NCBI RefSeq assembly: GCF_030149515.1
Contig: NZ_JASBRI010000015.1
Coordinates: 79,477-143,476, forward strand
Reading direction: 5' to 3'
DNA length: 64,000 nt
From: Maricaulis sp.
GTDB lineage: Bacteria > Pseudomonadota > Alphaproteobacteria > Caulobacterales > Maricaulaceae
Positions 29,418 to 38,448 of the stretch are shown here, piece by piece (position 1 is the stretch's first letter; every line of letters starts with the position of its first letter). The notes below the pieces were generated by a model that was not told where the DNA came from, did no database searches, and was given only the letters and a program-made list of their open reading frames with translations. A program made the position numbers and the translations under genes.

Positions 29418-30185
29418 CTACAGGCTCTGGCCGCCGGACACCTCGATCCGCTGGGCCGTCGTCCACATGAAGTCACCCAGCAACAGGCTGGAGACGGCCC
29501 CGCCGATATCGTCGGGCTGACCGACCCGGCCCAGTGCCGTGGCCGCGGCGATTCCGGCATTCATGTCCGCGTTGTCGCGCACCATGCCGCCGCCGAAATC
29601 GGTCTCGATAGCGCCGGGGGCCAGCGTGTTCACGGTGATGCCGCGCCCGCCCAGCTCCTGGGCCTGGTAACGCGTCAGCACCTCGATCGCGCCTTTCATC
29701 GCGGCGTAGGCGGAAAAGCCGGGCACGGCGAAACGGGTCAGACCCGTGGACACATTCAGGATGCGCCCGCCATCGGCGATGACCGGCAGAAGGGCCTGGG
29801 TGAGAAAATAGACGCCCTTCACATGCACATTCATCAGGCTGTCGAATTCGGCCTCGCCGGTCTCGGTGAACGGCTTGTAGACGCCGTGGCCGGCATTGTT
29901 GACCAAGCCGTCGAACGTCCTGCGCTGCCAGCGCGTGTCGAGAACCGACTTCAACCGGGTGACAAACGCGCCGAAGCTGGCGGTATCGCCGGTGTCGAGC
30001 GGCAGGATCTCGGCCTTGCGGCCCAGCGCCTCGATATCCGTCCGGACCGCTTCGGCCGCGTCGCGCGCATTGCGATAGGTCAGTACGATATCGGCGCCCT
30101 TGCGCGCCAGGTGGAGCGCGGCATTGCGGCCCAGGCCGCGGCTGCCGCCAGTGATCAGAACGACGGGAGTGGTGTCTTGGCTCAT
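29418..30185 (-). CDS. SDR family NAD(P)-dependent oxidoreductase
   Basis: This 255-residue Rossmann enzyme has the nucleotide motif TGGSRGLGRNAA (about residues 13-24), NNAG near residue 94 and the catalytic triad with S in NVSTGLTRF and Y-x3-K in SAYAAMKGAIEV. LAPGAIETDF is the usual proline-glycine loop. The closest class is the 3-oxoacyl-ACP reductase-like classical SDRs; the substrate is unknown. An AraC regulator is divergent 160 bases away and probably controls it. The ATG at 30185 is taken; the open frame before it crosses the promoter and is ignored. Confidence 0.9.
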   Translation of the reverse strand: MSQDTTPVVLITGGSRGLGRNAALHLARKGADIVLTYRNARDAAEAVRTDIEALGRKAEILPLDTGDTASFGAFVTRLKSVLDTRWQRRTFDGLVNNAGHGVYKPFTETGEAEFDSLMNVHVKGVYFLTQALLPVIADGGRILNVSTGLTRFAVPGFSAYAAMKGAIEVLTRYQAQELGGRGITVNTLAPGAIETDFGGGMVRDNADMNAGIAAATALGRVGQPDDIGGAVSSLLLGDFMWTTAQRIEVSGGQSL

Positions 30186-30256
30186 GGAAATGCCTCCGGT
30201 TGGGGTGGGGCTCCGATCTAGCGCTGCCGCGTCGTCGGGGCCTGCCGCATTTTCCG

Positions 30257-30282
30257 CAAAACCTGCCCGATCCTCCAAAACC
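30257..30282. promoter_or_regulatory. Possible AraC-regulator binding repeats in the SDR/AraC divergent promoter
   Basis: CAAAACC occurs twice as a direct repeat at 30257-30263 and 30276-30282 (period 19) inside the gap between the divergent SDR and AraC genes, each flanked by a C/T-rich context. AraC-type proteins often bind two direct repeats about two helical turns apart, so this is a candidate operator. It is weak evidence by itself. Confidence 0.3.
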
Positions 30283-30344
30283 CGGCCGGCTGCAGCTTGC
30301 ATCGCCCGCGCCGGAGGCCTAGTCCATGACCAGGAGGATGTGTG

Positions 30345-31247
30345 ATGACAGACCTGTCGGCACTCAAACGCGATGCGATCGCCTATGCTGACGACATGGG
30401 CTTTGACGATCAGCCCAACCCAACCCCCATCCCCGGTCTCTCGCTGGTGCGTAGCCGTGGGCCGACCGAATTCGACGTTATCGACTATCAGCCAATTTTC
30501 TGCCTGGTCCTCCAAGGGGCGAAACAATGCGTGCTGGGCGACAAACCCCTGACTTTCAGCGAGGGCCAGTCACTGATCGTCAGTCTCGACCTGCCCGCAT
30601 CCGGGCGGGTGGTCACCGCGTCCCGCGGCACCCCGTATCTCGCCCTGGCCCTGGAACTGGACCTCGCCATCCTGCGCGACGTGGCCGCAGAACTGGACGC
30701 GAAGGCCATCCCGACCGAGCTGGAGGCCGATCATGTGTGCAGCGCCATGACCGTCACCCCGACCGATCCGGCGCTGGTCGCCGCGATGGGACGCCTGTTC
30801 GACCTGCACCGCAGCCCGGAGGACGCGCGCGCCCTGGCACCGCTTGTCATCCGGGAAATCCACTACCGGCTATTGCGCAGCCGGGACGGTGTCCTGCTGA
30901 AGGCCCAGCTGCGCCCGGATACGCATGCCCACCGCATCGCCCGCGCCATTGCCCGGATCCGGAGGGACTATTCCAGCGCCCTGCGTGTACCGGAGCTGGC
31001 GCGCGATGCGGGGATGAGCCATTCCGCCTTCCACGAACACTTCCGCGCACTGACGGGTACGACGCCGCTGCAATACCAGAAATCGATGCGGCTGATGGAA
31101 GCGCGGCGGCAATTGCAGGGCGGCGCCGGCAATGTCTCCAGCATTGCTTTCGCGGTCGGTTATGAAAGTCCGACCCAGTTCTCACGCGAGTACAGCCGCA
31201 AGTTCGGGGTTTCCCCGCGAACCGATCGCCTCTCGACCTCCTCCTGA
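30345..31247 (+). CDS. AraC family transcriptional regulator (AraC_N type)
   Basis: This 300-residue protein has an N-terminal cupin-like ligand domain of the AraC_N type (PF06719): GLSLVRSRGPTEFDVIDYQPIFCLVLQGAK, and SLIVSLDLPASGRVVTASRGTPYLAL. The C-terminal HTH pair shows VPELARDAGMSHSAFHEHF and AGNVSSIAFAVGYESPTQFSREYSRKFG. AGGAGG lies 7 bases before the ATG at 30345; a GTG one codon earlier is less likely. It is divergent from the SDR oxidoreductase, a very common arrangement in which the regulator activates the reductase in response to an aldehyde or ketone. Confidence 0.92.
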   Translation: MTDLSALKRDAIAYADDMGFDDQPNPTPIPGLSLVRSRGPTEFDVIDYQPIFCLVLQGAKQCVLGDKPLTFSEGQSLIVSLDLPASGRVVTASRGTPYLALALELDLAILRDVAAELDAKAIPTELEADHVCSAMTVTPTDPALVAAMGRLFDLHRSPEDARALAPLVIREIHYRLLRSRDGVLLKAQLRPDTHAHRIARAIARIRRDYSSALRVPELARDAGMSHSAFHEHFRALTGTTPLQYQKSMRLMEARRQLQGGAGNVSSIAFAVGYESPTQFSREYSRKFGVSPRTDRLSTSS

Positions 31248-31353
31248 CGCCGAGAGGGACGGTTTTCGTTCCAATCCCTCCTGCCGCTCCCTTGCGCCGG
31301 ACCCGGCCCGCCCGTACATTCATATCGAAATTCGATAATACGGAGCCAGGGAG

Positions 31354-31560
31354 ATGGAGAGCGTCATGATGGGTGGAATGGAAGTCGCGATCGCAGCGCT
31401 GATCCTGCACTTCATCCCGACGCTGGTCGCGATGCTGCGCGGGCACGACAACACGTTCGCGATCTTCCTGACCAACCTGCTCCTGGGCTGGACGGTGATC
31501 GGATGGATCGTCGCGCTGATCTGGTCCTTTACAGCCATCCGCCGGCGCGTGCGGGCCTAG
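31354..31560 (+). CDS. Small membrane protein, superinfection-immunity-like (PF14373)
   Basis: This 68-residue protein has two membrane helices. The pattern HFIPTLVAMLRGHDNTFAIF, then NLLLGWTVIGWIVALIWSF matches the superinfection-immunity family, named after phage T4 Imm. Chromosomal copies are widespread in bacteria and their role is not established; no other phage gene is nearby, so this is not evidence of a prophage. An AGGGAG ribosome site lies upstream of the ATG. Confidence 0.8.
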   Translation: MESVMMGGMEVAIAALILHFIPTLVAMLRGHDNTFAIFLTNLLLGWTVIGWIVALIWSFTAIRRRVRA

Positions 31561-31664
31561 GAGGGTCTACCCCACCCCGTGACAGCCGGACCGGTCCCTT
31601 GCCTCACTCCCGGTCCAGCACGGCAAACGCGCCCCGATCAGATAACGGTTGGTCGGCAAATCTG

Positions 31665-31693
31665 GCGCCCGGATCCTCCCCCGATCCGGGCGC
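31665..31693 (+). terminator. Hairpin after the small membrane protein
   Basis: An 11-bp perfect stem, GCGCCCGGATC with GATCCGGGCGC, encloses a 7-base loop, followed by TCTGTTGTGTGTTT, a poor T-run. It lies about 105 bases after the small gene's stop and probably acts as a weak terminator. Confidence 0.45.
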
Positions 31694-31741
31694 TCTGTTG
31701 TGTGTTTCGCCTTTTTCCTCCCCGCGCCGGCGGGGAGAGCA

Positions 31742-32416
31742 TCAAAGCCAGCTGGTGATGTCGCTCAGCGACTTCTTGATCAGGGCGTGTTCGGGCACCG
31801 TGGCATCGTCAGCCGGATAGCCGCCAACGATAAGCATATAAGGCTTCTCGTCCAGCGGGCGTTCGCAGACCTCGTTGAGGAAACGCATCGGATTGGGCGT
31901 GTGGGTGAGCGTCACCAGGCCCGCCTCGTGCAGCGCCGCCAGCAGGAAGCCGCAGGCAATGCCGACGCTTTCATTGATGTAGTAATTCTTCTTCGACTGG
32001 CCGGCCCGCTCCCCGCCCCGCTTCTGGGCGAAGACGGCGATCAGTACCGGAGCGTGTTCCAGGAAGGGCTTGTTGGCATCGGTGCCCAGCGGCGCCAGCG
32101 CTTCGAGCCATTCATCCGAAGCCTTGCCGGCATAGAAGGCCCGTTCCTCGGCCTCGGCCGCCTCGCGCAGACGTCTGCGGCGATCCGCGTCGGTGAGCAC
32201 GGCGAAATGCCAGGGCTGGTGATTGGCGCCGGACGGCGCCGAGCCGGCCGCCAGTATGGCCTGTTCGGCGATGGCGCGGTCGACCGGCCGGTCGGCGAAA
32301 TCGCGCACGGTGCGGCGGCGGCGCAGGTTTTCCGAAAAGGCCGTGACCCGCGCCTTCATGTCTTCCGGCGGGTATTCGACAAAACCCTGCAGCGGCACGC
32401 GCGGTTCGGCGCTCAT
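31742..32416 (-). CDS. Nitroreductase family protein
   Basis: This 224-residue FMN enzyme of the nitroreductase fold shows [15 protein letters not shown] for the FMN phosphate, [21 protein letters not shown] for the isoalloxazine, and a C-terminal [15 protein letters not shown]. The family reduces nitro groups, quinones or flavins, and some members dehalogenate iodotyrosine (IYD subgroup), which the [13 protein letters not shown] variant resembles. The start overlaps the tdh stop by 4 bases, so it is translated with threonine dehydrogenase; the metabolic link is unknown. Confidence 0.88.
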   Translation of the reverse strand: MSAEPRVPLQGFVEYPPEDMKARVTAFSENLRRRRTVRDFADRPVDRAIAEQAILAAGSAPSGANHQPWHFAVLTDADRRRRLREAAEAEERAFYAGKASDEWLEALAPLGTDANKPFLEHAPVLIAVFAQKRGGERAGQSKKNYYINESVGIACGFLLAALHEAGLVTLTHTPNPMRFLNEVCERPLDEKPYMLIVGGYPADDATVPEHALIKKSLSDITSWL

Positions 32417-33447
32417 GACGACCCCCAGTCCAGCACGACCTTGCCCGACTTGCCCGAGCGCATCGCCTCGAACCCCTTGGCGAATTCGTCGGCGGAATAG
32501 CGGTGGGTGATGATGCGGGAAACATCCAGCCCGCTCTCGAGCATGGCGATCATCTTGTACCAGGTCTCGAACATTTCCCGGCCATAGATGCCTTTCAGCG
32601 TGATGGCCTTGAGGACCAGTTGTCCGAAATCCACCTCGATCGGCTTTGACGGCAGGCCCAGCATGGCGATCTTGCCGCCCATCACCATGTTGTTGAGCAT
32701 GGATCCGAAGGCCTGCGGGGCGCCGGACATTTCCAGGCCTACATCGAAGCCTTCCGTCATCTTCAGCTCGTCGCGCACATCCTTCAGATCTTCCTTCGAG
32801 ACGTCGACCGTCCGGATGTTCGGTGCCACCTGGCCGGCCAGGTGAAGGCGGTGAGTGTTGATGTCGGTCAGAACCACATGGCGCGCGCCGACATGACGGG
32901 CGATGGCCGCGGCCATGATGCCGATCGGGCCGGCGCCGGTGATCAGCACGTCCTCGCCGATCATGTCGAATTGCAATGCCGTGTGCACCGCATTGCCCAG
33001 CGGATCGAGGATGGCCCCCATCTCGTCGCTGACTTCTCCGGGCAGCGGCACCACGTTGAACGCGGGCAGTTTCATGTATTCGGCGAAGGCGCCCGGGATA
33101 TTCACCCCGACGCCGCGCGTATCGGGATCGAGGTGGAAACGCCCGGCCCGCGCCGCCCGCGAGGTCGCGCCCACGACATGACCCTCGCCGGAGACGCGCT
33201 GGCCCGCCTTCACGCGGGTGACATTGGCGCCGACATCGACGATCTCGCCGGAATATTCATGCCCGACGACCATCGGCGTGGGCACATTCTTGGCGGCCCA
33301 GTCGTCCCAGTTGAAGATATGGATATCGGTCCCGCAGATGGCGGTCTTGCGGATGCGGATCAGGACCTCGTCCGGGCCGATCTTCGGCTCGGGCACGTCC
33401 TCCATCCAGATCCCTTCCTCCGGCTTGGCCTTGACCAGCGCTTTCAT
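32413..33447 (-). CDS. tdh: L-threonine 3-dehydrogenase without structural zinc cysteines
   Basis: This 344-residue zinc alcohol dehydrogenase oxidises threonine to 2-amino-3-ketobutyrate, which Kbl then cleaves to glycine and acetyl-CoA; kbl lies 3.6 kb away. Catalytic zinc ligands C38, H63 and E64 are present ([20 protein letters not shown]), and the NAD fold has [11 protein letters not shown]. The structural-zinc lobe, where the E. coli enzyme has cysteines at 93, 96, 99 and 107, reads [15 protein letters not shown], giving G93, S96, A99 and D107: all four cysteines are gone while flanking residues (GEGH before, RGVGVN after) are conserved. It overlaps the upstream membrane-protein gene by 4 bases. 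Confidence 0.92.
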   Translation of the reverse strand: MKALVKAKPEEGIWMEDVPEPKIGPDEVLIRIRKTAICGTDIHIFNWDDWAAKNVPTPMVVGHEYSGEIVDVGANVTRVKAGQRVSGEGHVVGATSRAARAGRFHLDPDTRGVGVNIPGAFAEYMKLPAFNVVPLPGEVSDEMGAILDPLGNAVHTALQFDMIGEDVLITGAGPIGIMAAAIARHVGARHVVLTDINTHRLHLAGQVAPNIRTVDVSKEDLKDVRDELKMTEGFDVGLEMSGAPQAFGSMLNNMVMGGKIAMLGLPSKPIEVDFGQLVLKAITLKGIYGREMFETWYKMIAMLESGLDVSRIITHRYSADEFAKGFEAMRSGKSGKVVLDWGSS

Positions 33448-34301
33448 GGGTTTCCCTCGACCTGTGGCTTGCGGGCGCGCGTCTTGCGGCGGCCCTTGGG
33501 TGTGACGAGAAAATACATCACAGCCGCCACGGGAAAAGTGAGCATGAAGGGAATGAGCAGCAGCGCCATGATTTCCGCGGCCAAGCCGTTCGAACCGCTG
33601 ACCCGGAGCGCCAGCAGCGACAGGGTGGCCAGGGCCGGCGGGATGGCCAGGAAACGCCAGCGGCCGAACCACATCAACAGCGCCATCAGGCTCGCATAAC
33701 CCCCGATCAGCCCCCATTTGATCCAGGTGTCCTCGCGCAGGAATTCCACCTTCACCGGGATAAAACTGTCCAGCGCGTAGGAGGCGAGATCCAGTGCGGG
33801 CGAAGCATTGGCGAAGGCGCTCTCGGGCAGGCAGTCGCGCAGCACGACATCGCCGTCCTCCCGCGCCGGCCGGACATCCGCGGAGCAATAGGGCGTGTCC
33901 ATTTCCGCCAGGATCGCATTCATGGTCGTGTTTTCCTGCCAGTCCGCGAGGATCGTCCCGAGCGCAAGCGGAATACCGATCAGGGCAAGGAAATTTCCCC
34001 GCAGGGCAAGGCCCAGGAAAAACGCCACGGCCATGCCGGCATAGGCGGCGGGGAAGAACCAGTCGAGAAACTGGACATGGTGCATGTGCGCCCGCATCTC
34101 TGCGCCCGCCTCGCCCTCCAGGAAGGCGAGATGCTCGGCCCGGGTAGCGAATTCGAAGGCCAGGATGGGCGTGCGGAAACCGTCATGCAGCGGCGCCGCC
34201 GGTTCGGGCGGCTGACCGAACAGGGCCAGCGGGAAGGCCATGGTCACCAGGGCGAGAAGCACACTCAGGGCAAAGGCCCAGCGCGACGGTGTCATGGTCA
34301 T
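33444..34301 (-). CDS. Unknown membrane protein, coupled to tdh
   Basis: This 285-residue protein is not a family I recognise. It has an N-terminal signal-anchor helix (about residues 8-29), a soluble loop rich in His and Asp ([12 protein letters not shown] near 70-81), two helices (about 82-118) ending in [10 protein letters not shown], a second soluble part with two cysteines ([13 protein letters not shown]), and three C-terminal helices. The basic tail GRRKTRARK stays inside. The four-base overlap with tdh suggests one transcript. A permease or membrane enzyme are both possible. Confidence 0.65.
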   Translation of the reverse strand: MTMTPSRWAFALSVLLALVTMAFPLALFGQPPEPAAPLHDGFRTPILAFEFATRAEHLAFLEGEAGAEMRAHMHHVQFLDWFFPAAYAGMAVAFFLGLALRGNFLALIGIPLALGTILADWQENTTMNAILAEMDTPYCSADVRPAREDGDVVLRDCLPESAFANASPALDLASYALDSFIPVKVEFLREDTWIKWGLIGGYASLMALLMWFGRWRFLAIPPALATLSLLALRVSGSNGLAAEIMALLLIPFMLTFPVAAVMYFLVTPKGRRKTRARKPQVEGNP

Positions 34302-34372
34302 GTCCGGCTCCCCGTACCGCGGCCCGATCCCCTGCCGGGATCAGGCCGCAAGCGGCAGGGCGCGTCAAGCCG

Positions 34373-35551
34373 TCAGCCGACCAGGCCGTTGGCCGGCGGG
34401 AAAATCCGTGCCAGCGGGCCGCCCGACGGCAGCGGCGCCAGCAGGATGCGCCGCACCGGGTTCCAGGCTGCGCCCAGCAAAACGACGGCCCCGCCCAGAA
34501 GCAGCAGGGTCAGGGCGATGACCGCGCCGGTATCCAGCCCCACGGAATTGACGATCACGCCGATCGAGATACCCGCCGTCAGCAGGCCCGACACGATCAG
34601 CGCCCGCCGGTTGATCAGCAGCGAGAGCAGGGCAAAGATCCCGATCACCACCAGTGCGGTGGCCGCCAGGCGCGTGGCATTGCCGTCATCCGCGCCCAGC
34701 GCCATCAGCAGATTGGTCTGTTCGGGATTGGCGAAATCCGCCTCGCTCAGCGTCCAGCCGATCTGGGTGACGTTGAGCACGGCGGTCAGCAGCACCGGGG
34801 CGGCAAAGAAATGCAGCCAGAACGCCGTGCCCGACAGCCGGGTCTGGCGCTCCGGATCGCGCATGTCGAAAACGATCCCCGCGAACAGAAGCGCCGCACC
34901 GGCCGCGACGCTCACCGACGGCATGTAGACGATCGTCGTATAGGGATCGAGCGTGAAGAGCGTGGCCACAGCCAGTCCGACAAGGCCCACACCGGCCAGC
35001 CCGCCGGCAAAGGGCAGGCGGAAATTGAGGTAATAGGCCGCCACGGGCAGAAGGCAGGCCAGCGCGAAGACCACCGGCAGGACGCGCACCGGCAGCGGCA
35101 GTCCGCCGGCCACCTGCATCACGGCATCGCGGCCGAATTCCATATTGTCTTCCAGCGCATCGAACGGTGTCTCGATCATGGTCTCGTCGACACCGATGCC
35201 GTGGATCAGGAATTGGGCATAGCCCCAGATCAGCACGACCGCCGCAGCCACAGCAAAGGCGCCGCTCAGCACGATGCCCGGCAGGATGCGCCTTTGCCGC
35301 CCGACCAGAAGGCTCGAGAGCAGCCAGACGATCACGGCGATCCCGCCGATCAGGCCCATCAGCACGGCCTGCCAGCCCTGCTCGCCCTCGGCGAGATCGA
35401 GCATGGCCATCACCTGCCCTGTTCCGACGGCCAGGCCGCCCAGCAGGATCAACACGCCGATCGTGGTGAAAATGTCGTGGAAGTTGTTGAGAAACGGCAG
35501 CATTTCGTCCTGTGGACGCGCTGCGCCAATGCTCTGGGATGTGTCCGTCAT
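34373..35551 (-). CDS. Unknown polytopic membrane protein
   Basis: This 392-residue protein has about ten predicted membrane helices. It begins with a soluble acidic stretch and LPFLNNFHDIFTTIGVLILLGGLA; the central region contains a loop with DETMIETPFDALEDNMEF. It resembles DUF2157/DUF4401-like integral membrane proteins in overall shape, but I cannot assign a family. No catalytic motif is visible. It lies 71 bases upstream of the tdh-associated membrane gene on the same strand and could head that operon. Confidence 0.65.
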   Translation of the reverse strand: MTDTSQSIGAARPQDEMLPFLNNFHDIFTTIGVLILLGGLAVGTGQVMAMLDLAEGEQGWQAVLMGLIGGIAVIVWLLSSLLVGRQRRILPGIVLSGAFAVAAAVVLIWGYAQFLIHGIGVDETMIETPFDALEDNMEFGRDAVMQVAGGLPLPVRVLPVVFALACLLPVAAYYLNFRLPFAGGLAGVGLVGLAVATLFTLDPYTTIVYMPSVSVAAGAALLFAGIVFDMRDPERQTRLSGTAFWLHFFAAPVLLTAVLNVTQIGWTLSEADFANPEQTNLLMALGADDGNATRLAATALVVIGIFALLSLLINRRALIVSGLLTAGISIGVIVNSVGLDTGAVIALTLLLLGGAVVLLGAAWNPVRRILLAPLPSGGPLARIFPPANGLVG

Positions 35552-35717
35552 AGCTCCCCTCCGCTCGGGTTACCGTTGTGATGCCCCCAAACGATCAAAC
35601 GGATGCAATTTCGCCCGGCAGACGAAACCCCTTCTCGTGAGAAGCGTACGGGATTCCGGCGCGAAGGTCACCGGAAAAGGCCCCGGCCGCGTCCCTCATC
35701 GGGCCGGCGGCGAGGCC

Positions 35718-36833
35718 TTACCGGCCGTCCGCCAGCATGCCGGCCACATGCTCGCCGATGGCCAGCGAGCCGGTCAGGCCGGGGCTTTCGATGCCGAAGA
35801 GGGTGACCAGGCCTTTCAGCCCGTGCCGGTCGGCACCGTCGATACGCCAGTCCGGGTGCGGCTCGCCGGGACCGTGCAGCTTGGGACGGATGCCGGCATA
35901 GTCCGGCACCAGCGCGCCGGCGGGCAGGTCCGGCCAGAAGCGGCGGATGGTGGCGTAGAAAGCCTCCCCTCGCGCCGGATCGACGCTGTAGTCCTCTGCA
36001 TCGACGAATTCCAGGTCCGGGCCGAAGCGGGCCTGCCCGCCCAGATCGCGGCGGTAATGCGTGCCCAGCGCGCCGGGAATGGGCAGCGGATAGACAAGGC
36101 GGGAAAACGGCGCCCGGCCCGTCATGGTGAAATAGACGCCCTTGCCCAGATGCAGAGGCGGGATCGCCTCGGCCGGATAGGTCCCGATCGTGCCGGCCAC
36201 TGCCTGCGCGCCCAGCCCTGCAGCGATCACCAGATGGCGCGCCGTCACCTCGGTGGCGTGGTCTCCGCCCGTTCGGATGGCGAACCCGCCGCCCTTGAGC
36301 GGCCTTGCTCCGGCGAACGGGGTGTTGACGGCAATCGCCCCGCCGTGCGCGGAAATCTCGCCGGCCAGCGCGTCCATATAGCCGTGGGCGTCCATCACCC
36401 CGCTTTCCGGCGAGAGCAGCGCCGCCTCGGCCCGCAGGCCCGGCTCCAGCGACCGCGCCTCGGCGCCGGAAAGGCGCTGCATGCCCTCCACGCCATTGGC
36501 CCGGGCCCGGTCGAGGATAGCGTCCAGCCGCTCGATCTCGTGCGGCTCGGTCGCCACGACCAGCTTGCCGCATTTGGCGTGCCCGATATTGCGGCGTTCC
36601 AGAAAGGCGTAGAGCTGGCGCCGCCCCTCCACGCACAGCCGGGCCTTCAGCGAGCCCGTGGGATAGTAGAGCCCGCCATGGATCACCTCGGAATTGCGCG
36701 AGGAGACGCCCTGCCCGATCGCTTTTTCCTTTTCCAGCACGATGGTCTCGAACCCGCGCTGGACGAGGGCAAAGGCGCAAGCGAGACCGACAGCGCCTGC
36801 GCCGATGACGATGGCGTCGGTGTCGTGGGTCAT
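35718..36833 (-). CDS. FAD-dependent oxidoreductase (L-2-hydroxyglutarate dehydrogenase-like, DAO family)
   Basis: This 371-residue flavoprotein opens with the dinucleotide motif AIVIGAGAVGLACAFALVQRG (GxGxxG near residues 11-16), then SSRNSEVIHGGLYYP, typical of LhgO/L2HGDH, and ends with FGIESPGLTGSLAIGEHVA. Members oxidise L-2-hydroxyglutarate or related hydroxy acids and pass electrons to quinone. The ATG at 36833 is chosen; an upstream frame goes into repeat R3. The gene follows kbl on the same strand with R3 between them. Confidence 0.86.
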   Translation of the reverse strand: MTHDTDAIVIGAGAVGLACAFALVQRGFETIVLEKEKAIGQGVSSRNSEVIHGGLYYPTGSLKARLCVEGRRQLYAFLERRNIGHAKCGKLVVATEPHEIERLDAILDRARANGVEGMQRLSGAEARSLEPGLRAEAALLSPESGVMDAHGYMDALAGEISAHGGAIAVNTPFAGARPLKGGGFAIRTGGDHATEVTARHLVIAAGLGAQAVAGTIGTYPAEAIPPLHLGKGVYFTMTGRAPFSRLVYPLPIPGALGTHYRRDLGGQARFGPDLEFVDAEDYSVDPARGEAFYATIRRFWPDLPAGALVPDYAGIRPKLHGPGEPHPDWRIDGADRHGLKGLVTLFGIESPGLTGSLAIGEHVAGMLADGR

Positions 36834-36840
36834 GTCACCG

Positions 36841-37020
36841 CGTCTCCTTTCTTCCCCGCGCAAGTGGGGAAGTGGGCCGATGCGCAGCAACGGGTCGAAG
36901 GGGCCTCCGGAGCCGAAGGCGGAGGAGGAAGGCGGCGGAGCCTGGCTCGGACATTCCGCCGCTGACTCGGCGGCCCCTCCCCGCTTCGCGGGTCCCCCTC
37001 CCCCCTATCGTGGGGAGGAA
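36841..37020. repeat. Intergenic repeat element R3 with hairpin ends
   Basis: The gap between kbl and the FAD oxidoreductase is filled by a 180-base GC-rich element. Both ends form hairpins: CTTCCCC with GGGGAAG on the left (36851-36872) and CCTCCCC with GGGGAGG on the right (36996-37018). Inner palindromes include a CCGC/GCGG stem with loop TTC. The layout is that of elements R1, R2 and R4. Confidence 0.65.
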
Positions 37021-37022
37021 AC

Positions 37023-38225
37023 TCACACCACGCCCATTTCCTTGCCCACCTTGGTGAAGGCCGCCACGGCGCGGTCGATCATGTCCGGCGTGTGGGCGGC
37101 GGACATCTGGGTGCGGATGCGCGCCTTGCCCTTGGGCACGACGGGATAGAAGAAGCCGATCACATAGACGCCCTCATCCATCAGTTTCGACGCCATTTCC
37201 TGGGCCAGTTTCGCATCGCCCAGCATGACCGGGATGATCGGATGCTCGCCGGGCAGAAGGTCGAACCCGGCCTCGCTCATGCCCTTGCGGAAGCGCCGCG
37301 CATTGTCGAACAGGCGGGCGCGCAGATCGTCGCCCGCGGCCACCATGTCCAGCGCCTTGAGCGAGGCGCCGACGATGGACGGCGCCAGCGAGTTGGAGAA
37401 GAGATAGGGCCGCGAACGCTGGCGCAGCATGTCGACGATTTCCCTGCGCGCGGCGGTGAACCCGCCCATCGCGCCGCCCAGCGCCTTGCCCAGCGTGCCG
37501 GTGATGATGTCGATCTCGCCGAGCACACCGCAATGCTCCGGTGTGCCGCGGCCTTTCGCGCCCATGAAGCCGTGGGCGTGGCAATCGTCCACCATGGTCA
37601 GCGCGTCATACTGTTTCGCCAGCCGCACGATCTCCGGCAGGTTGGCGATATAGCCGTCCATGGAGAAGACACCGTCGGTGACCACGATGATGTGGCGCGC
37701 GCCGTCGGCGCGGGCCTGTTTCAGCTGGGTCTCCAGATCGTCCATGTCCGAATTGGCGTAGCGATAGCGCTTCGCCTTGCACAATCGCACCCCGTCGATG
37801 ATGGAGGCATGGTTGAGCGCGTCGGAAACGATCGCATCCTTGGGCCCCAGCAGCGGTTCGAACACGCCGCCATTGGCGTCGAAGGCGGCGGCATAGAGGA
37901 TGGCATCCTCGCAGCCGGTGAAAGCCGCGATCTTCGCTTCCAGCGCTTTATGCAGGTCCTGGGTGCCGCAGATGAAACGCACCGAGGCGACGCCGAAACC
38001 GTGGCTGTCCAGTGTCTCCTTCGCCGCCTCGATCAGTTCGGGCCGGTTGGCCAGGCCGAGATAGTTGTTGGCGCAGAAATTGATGACGTGACCGGAATGC
38101 CCGTCCGTCTTCACGTCGATCTCGGAAAACTGCTGCGAGGTGATGATCCGCTCGCGCTTGTAGAGCCCGTCGGCCTCGATCTGGGCGAGCTCGGACTTGA
38201 GATCGGCGAAAAAGGCGTCGGACAT
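37023..38225 (-). CDS. kbl: Glycine C-acetyltransferase (2-amino-3-ketobutyrate CoA ligase)
   Basis: This 400-residue alpha-oxoamine synthase cleaves 2-amino-3-ketobutyrate with CoA to glycine and acetyl-CoA, the second step of threonine breakdown after Tdh. [19 protein letters not shown] and [16 protein letters not shown] near the N terminus, the [19 protein letters not shown] segment and the PLP lysine in [16 protein letters not shown] are diagnostic. In most proteobacteria kbl and tdh are adjacent; here they are 3.6 kb apart on the same strand with three unrelated genes between. It is upstream of the FAD oxidoreductase. Confidence 0.95.
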   Translation of the reverse strand: MSDAFFADLKSELAQIEADGLYKRERIITSQQFSEIDVKTDGHSGHVINFCANNYLGLANRPELIEAAKETLDSHGFGVASVRFICGTQDLHKALEAKIAAFTGCEDAILYAAAFDANGGVFEPLLGPKDAIVSDALNHASIIDGVRLCKAKRYRYANSDMDDLETQLKQARADGARHIIVVTDGVFSMDGYIANLPEIVRLAKQYDALTMVDDCHAHGFMGAKGRGTPEHCGVLGEIDIITGTLGKALGGAMGGFTAARREIVDMLRQRSRPYLFSNSLAPSIVGASLKALDMVAAGDDLRARLFDNARRFRKGMSEAGFDLLPGEHPIIPVMLGDAKLAQEMASKLMDEGVYVIGFFYPVVPKGKARIRTQMSAAHTPDMIDRAVAAFTKVGKEMGVV

Positions 38226-38296
38226 GGCGGGGGCTCCTGATGGGGATTCGTCCCGCCACTTCTATTAAGCCGGCAAGCGCTTGTCATCCCGGCCCC

Positions 38297-38446
38297 ACCT
38301 CTCCCCGGCCGGGGAGAGGTCCGAGCGCAGCGAGGGGTGAGGGGCGCGTCCGGCACGGACGCCAGCAAAGACACTTTGCCTGGCCGCTGACGCGGCCGCC
38401 CCTCATCCGGCCCTACGGGCCACCTTCTCCCCGGTCGGGGAGAAGG
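38297..38446. repeat. Intergenic repeat element R4 with hairpin ends
   Basis: The gap between hutU and kbl holds a 150-base element. The left end is a perfect 24-bp palindrome (38297-38320, centre CCCCGGCCGGGG); the right end (38423-38446) has 11-bp arms CCTTCTCCCCG and CGGGGAGAAGG around two bases. Between them are GAGGGGTGAGGGG, a GCGGCC/GGCCGC pair and a CCGGCCCTACGGGCC hairpin. This type of GCGGCCGCCCCTCATCCGGC stretch is very common between genes in alphaproteobacteria. Confidence 0.7.
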
Positions 38447-38448
38447 AG

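Noticed and set aside
27593-29560. A 655-codon minus-strand open frame opposite the acyl-CoA ligase
   Set aside because: Shadow of a clearly coding plus-strand gene that ends at a strong terminator.
31354-31560. Prophage remnant
   Set aside because: Only one small immunity-like gene is present; no integrase, capsid, lysis or attachment sites nearby.
31718-31737. Hairpin CTCCCCGC/GCGGGGAG as a terminator of the nitroreductase gene
   Set aside because: On the minus strand it is followed by A bases, not a T-run; it resembles the common GC-rich repeat ends instead.
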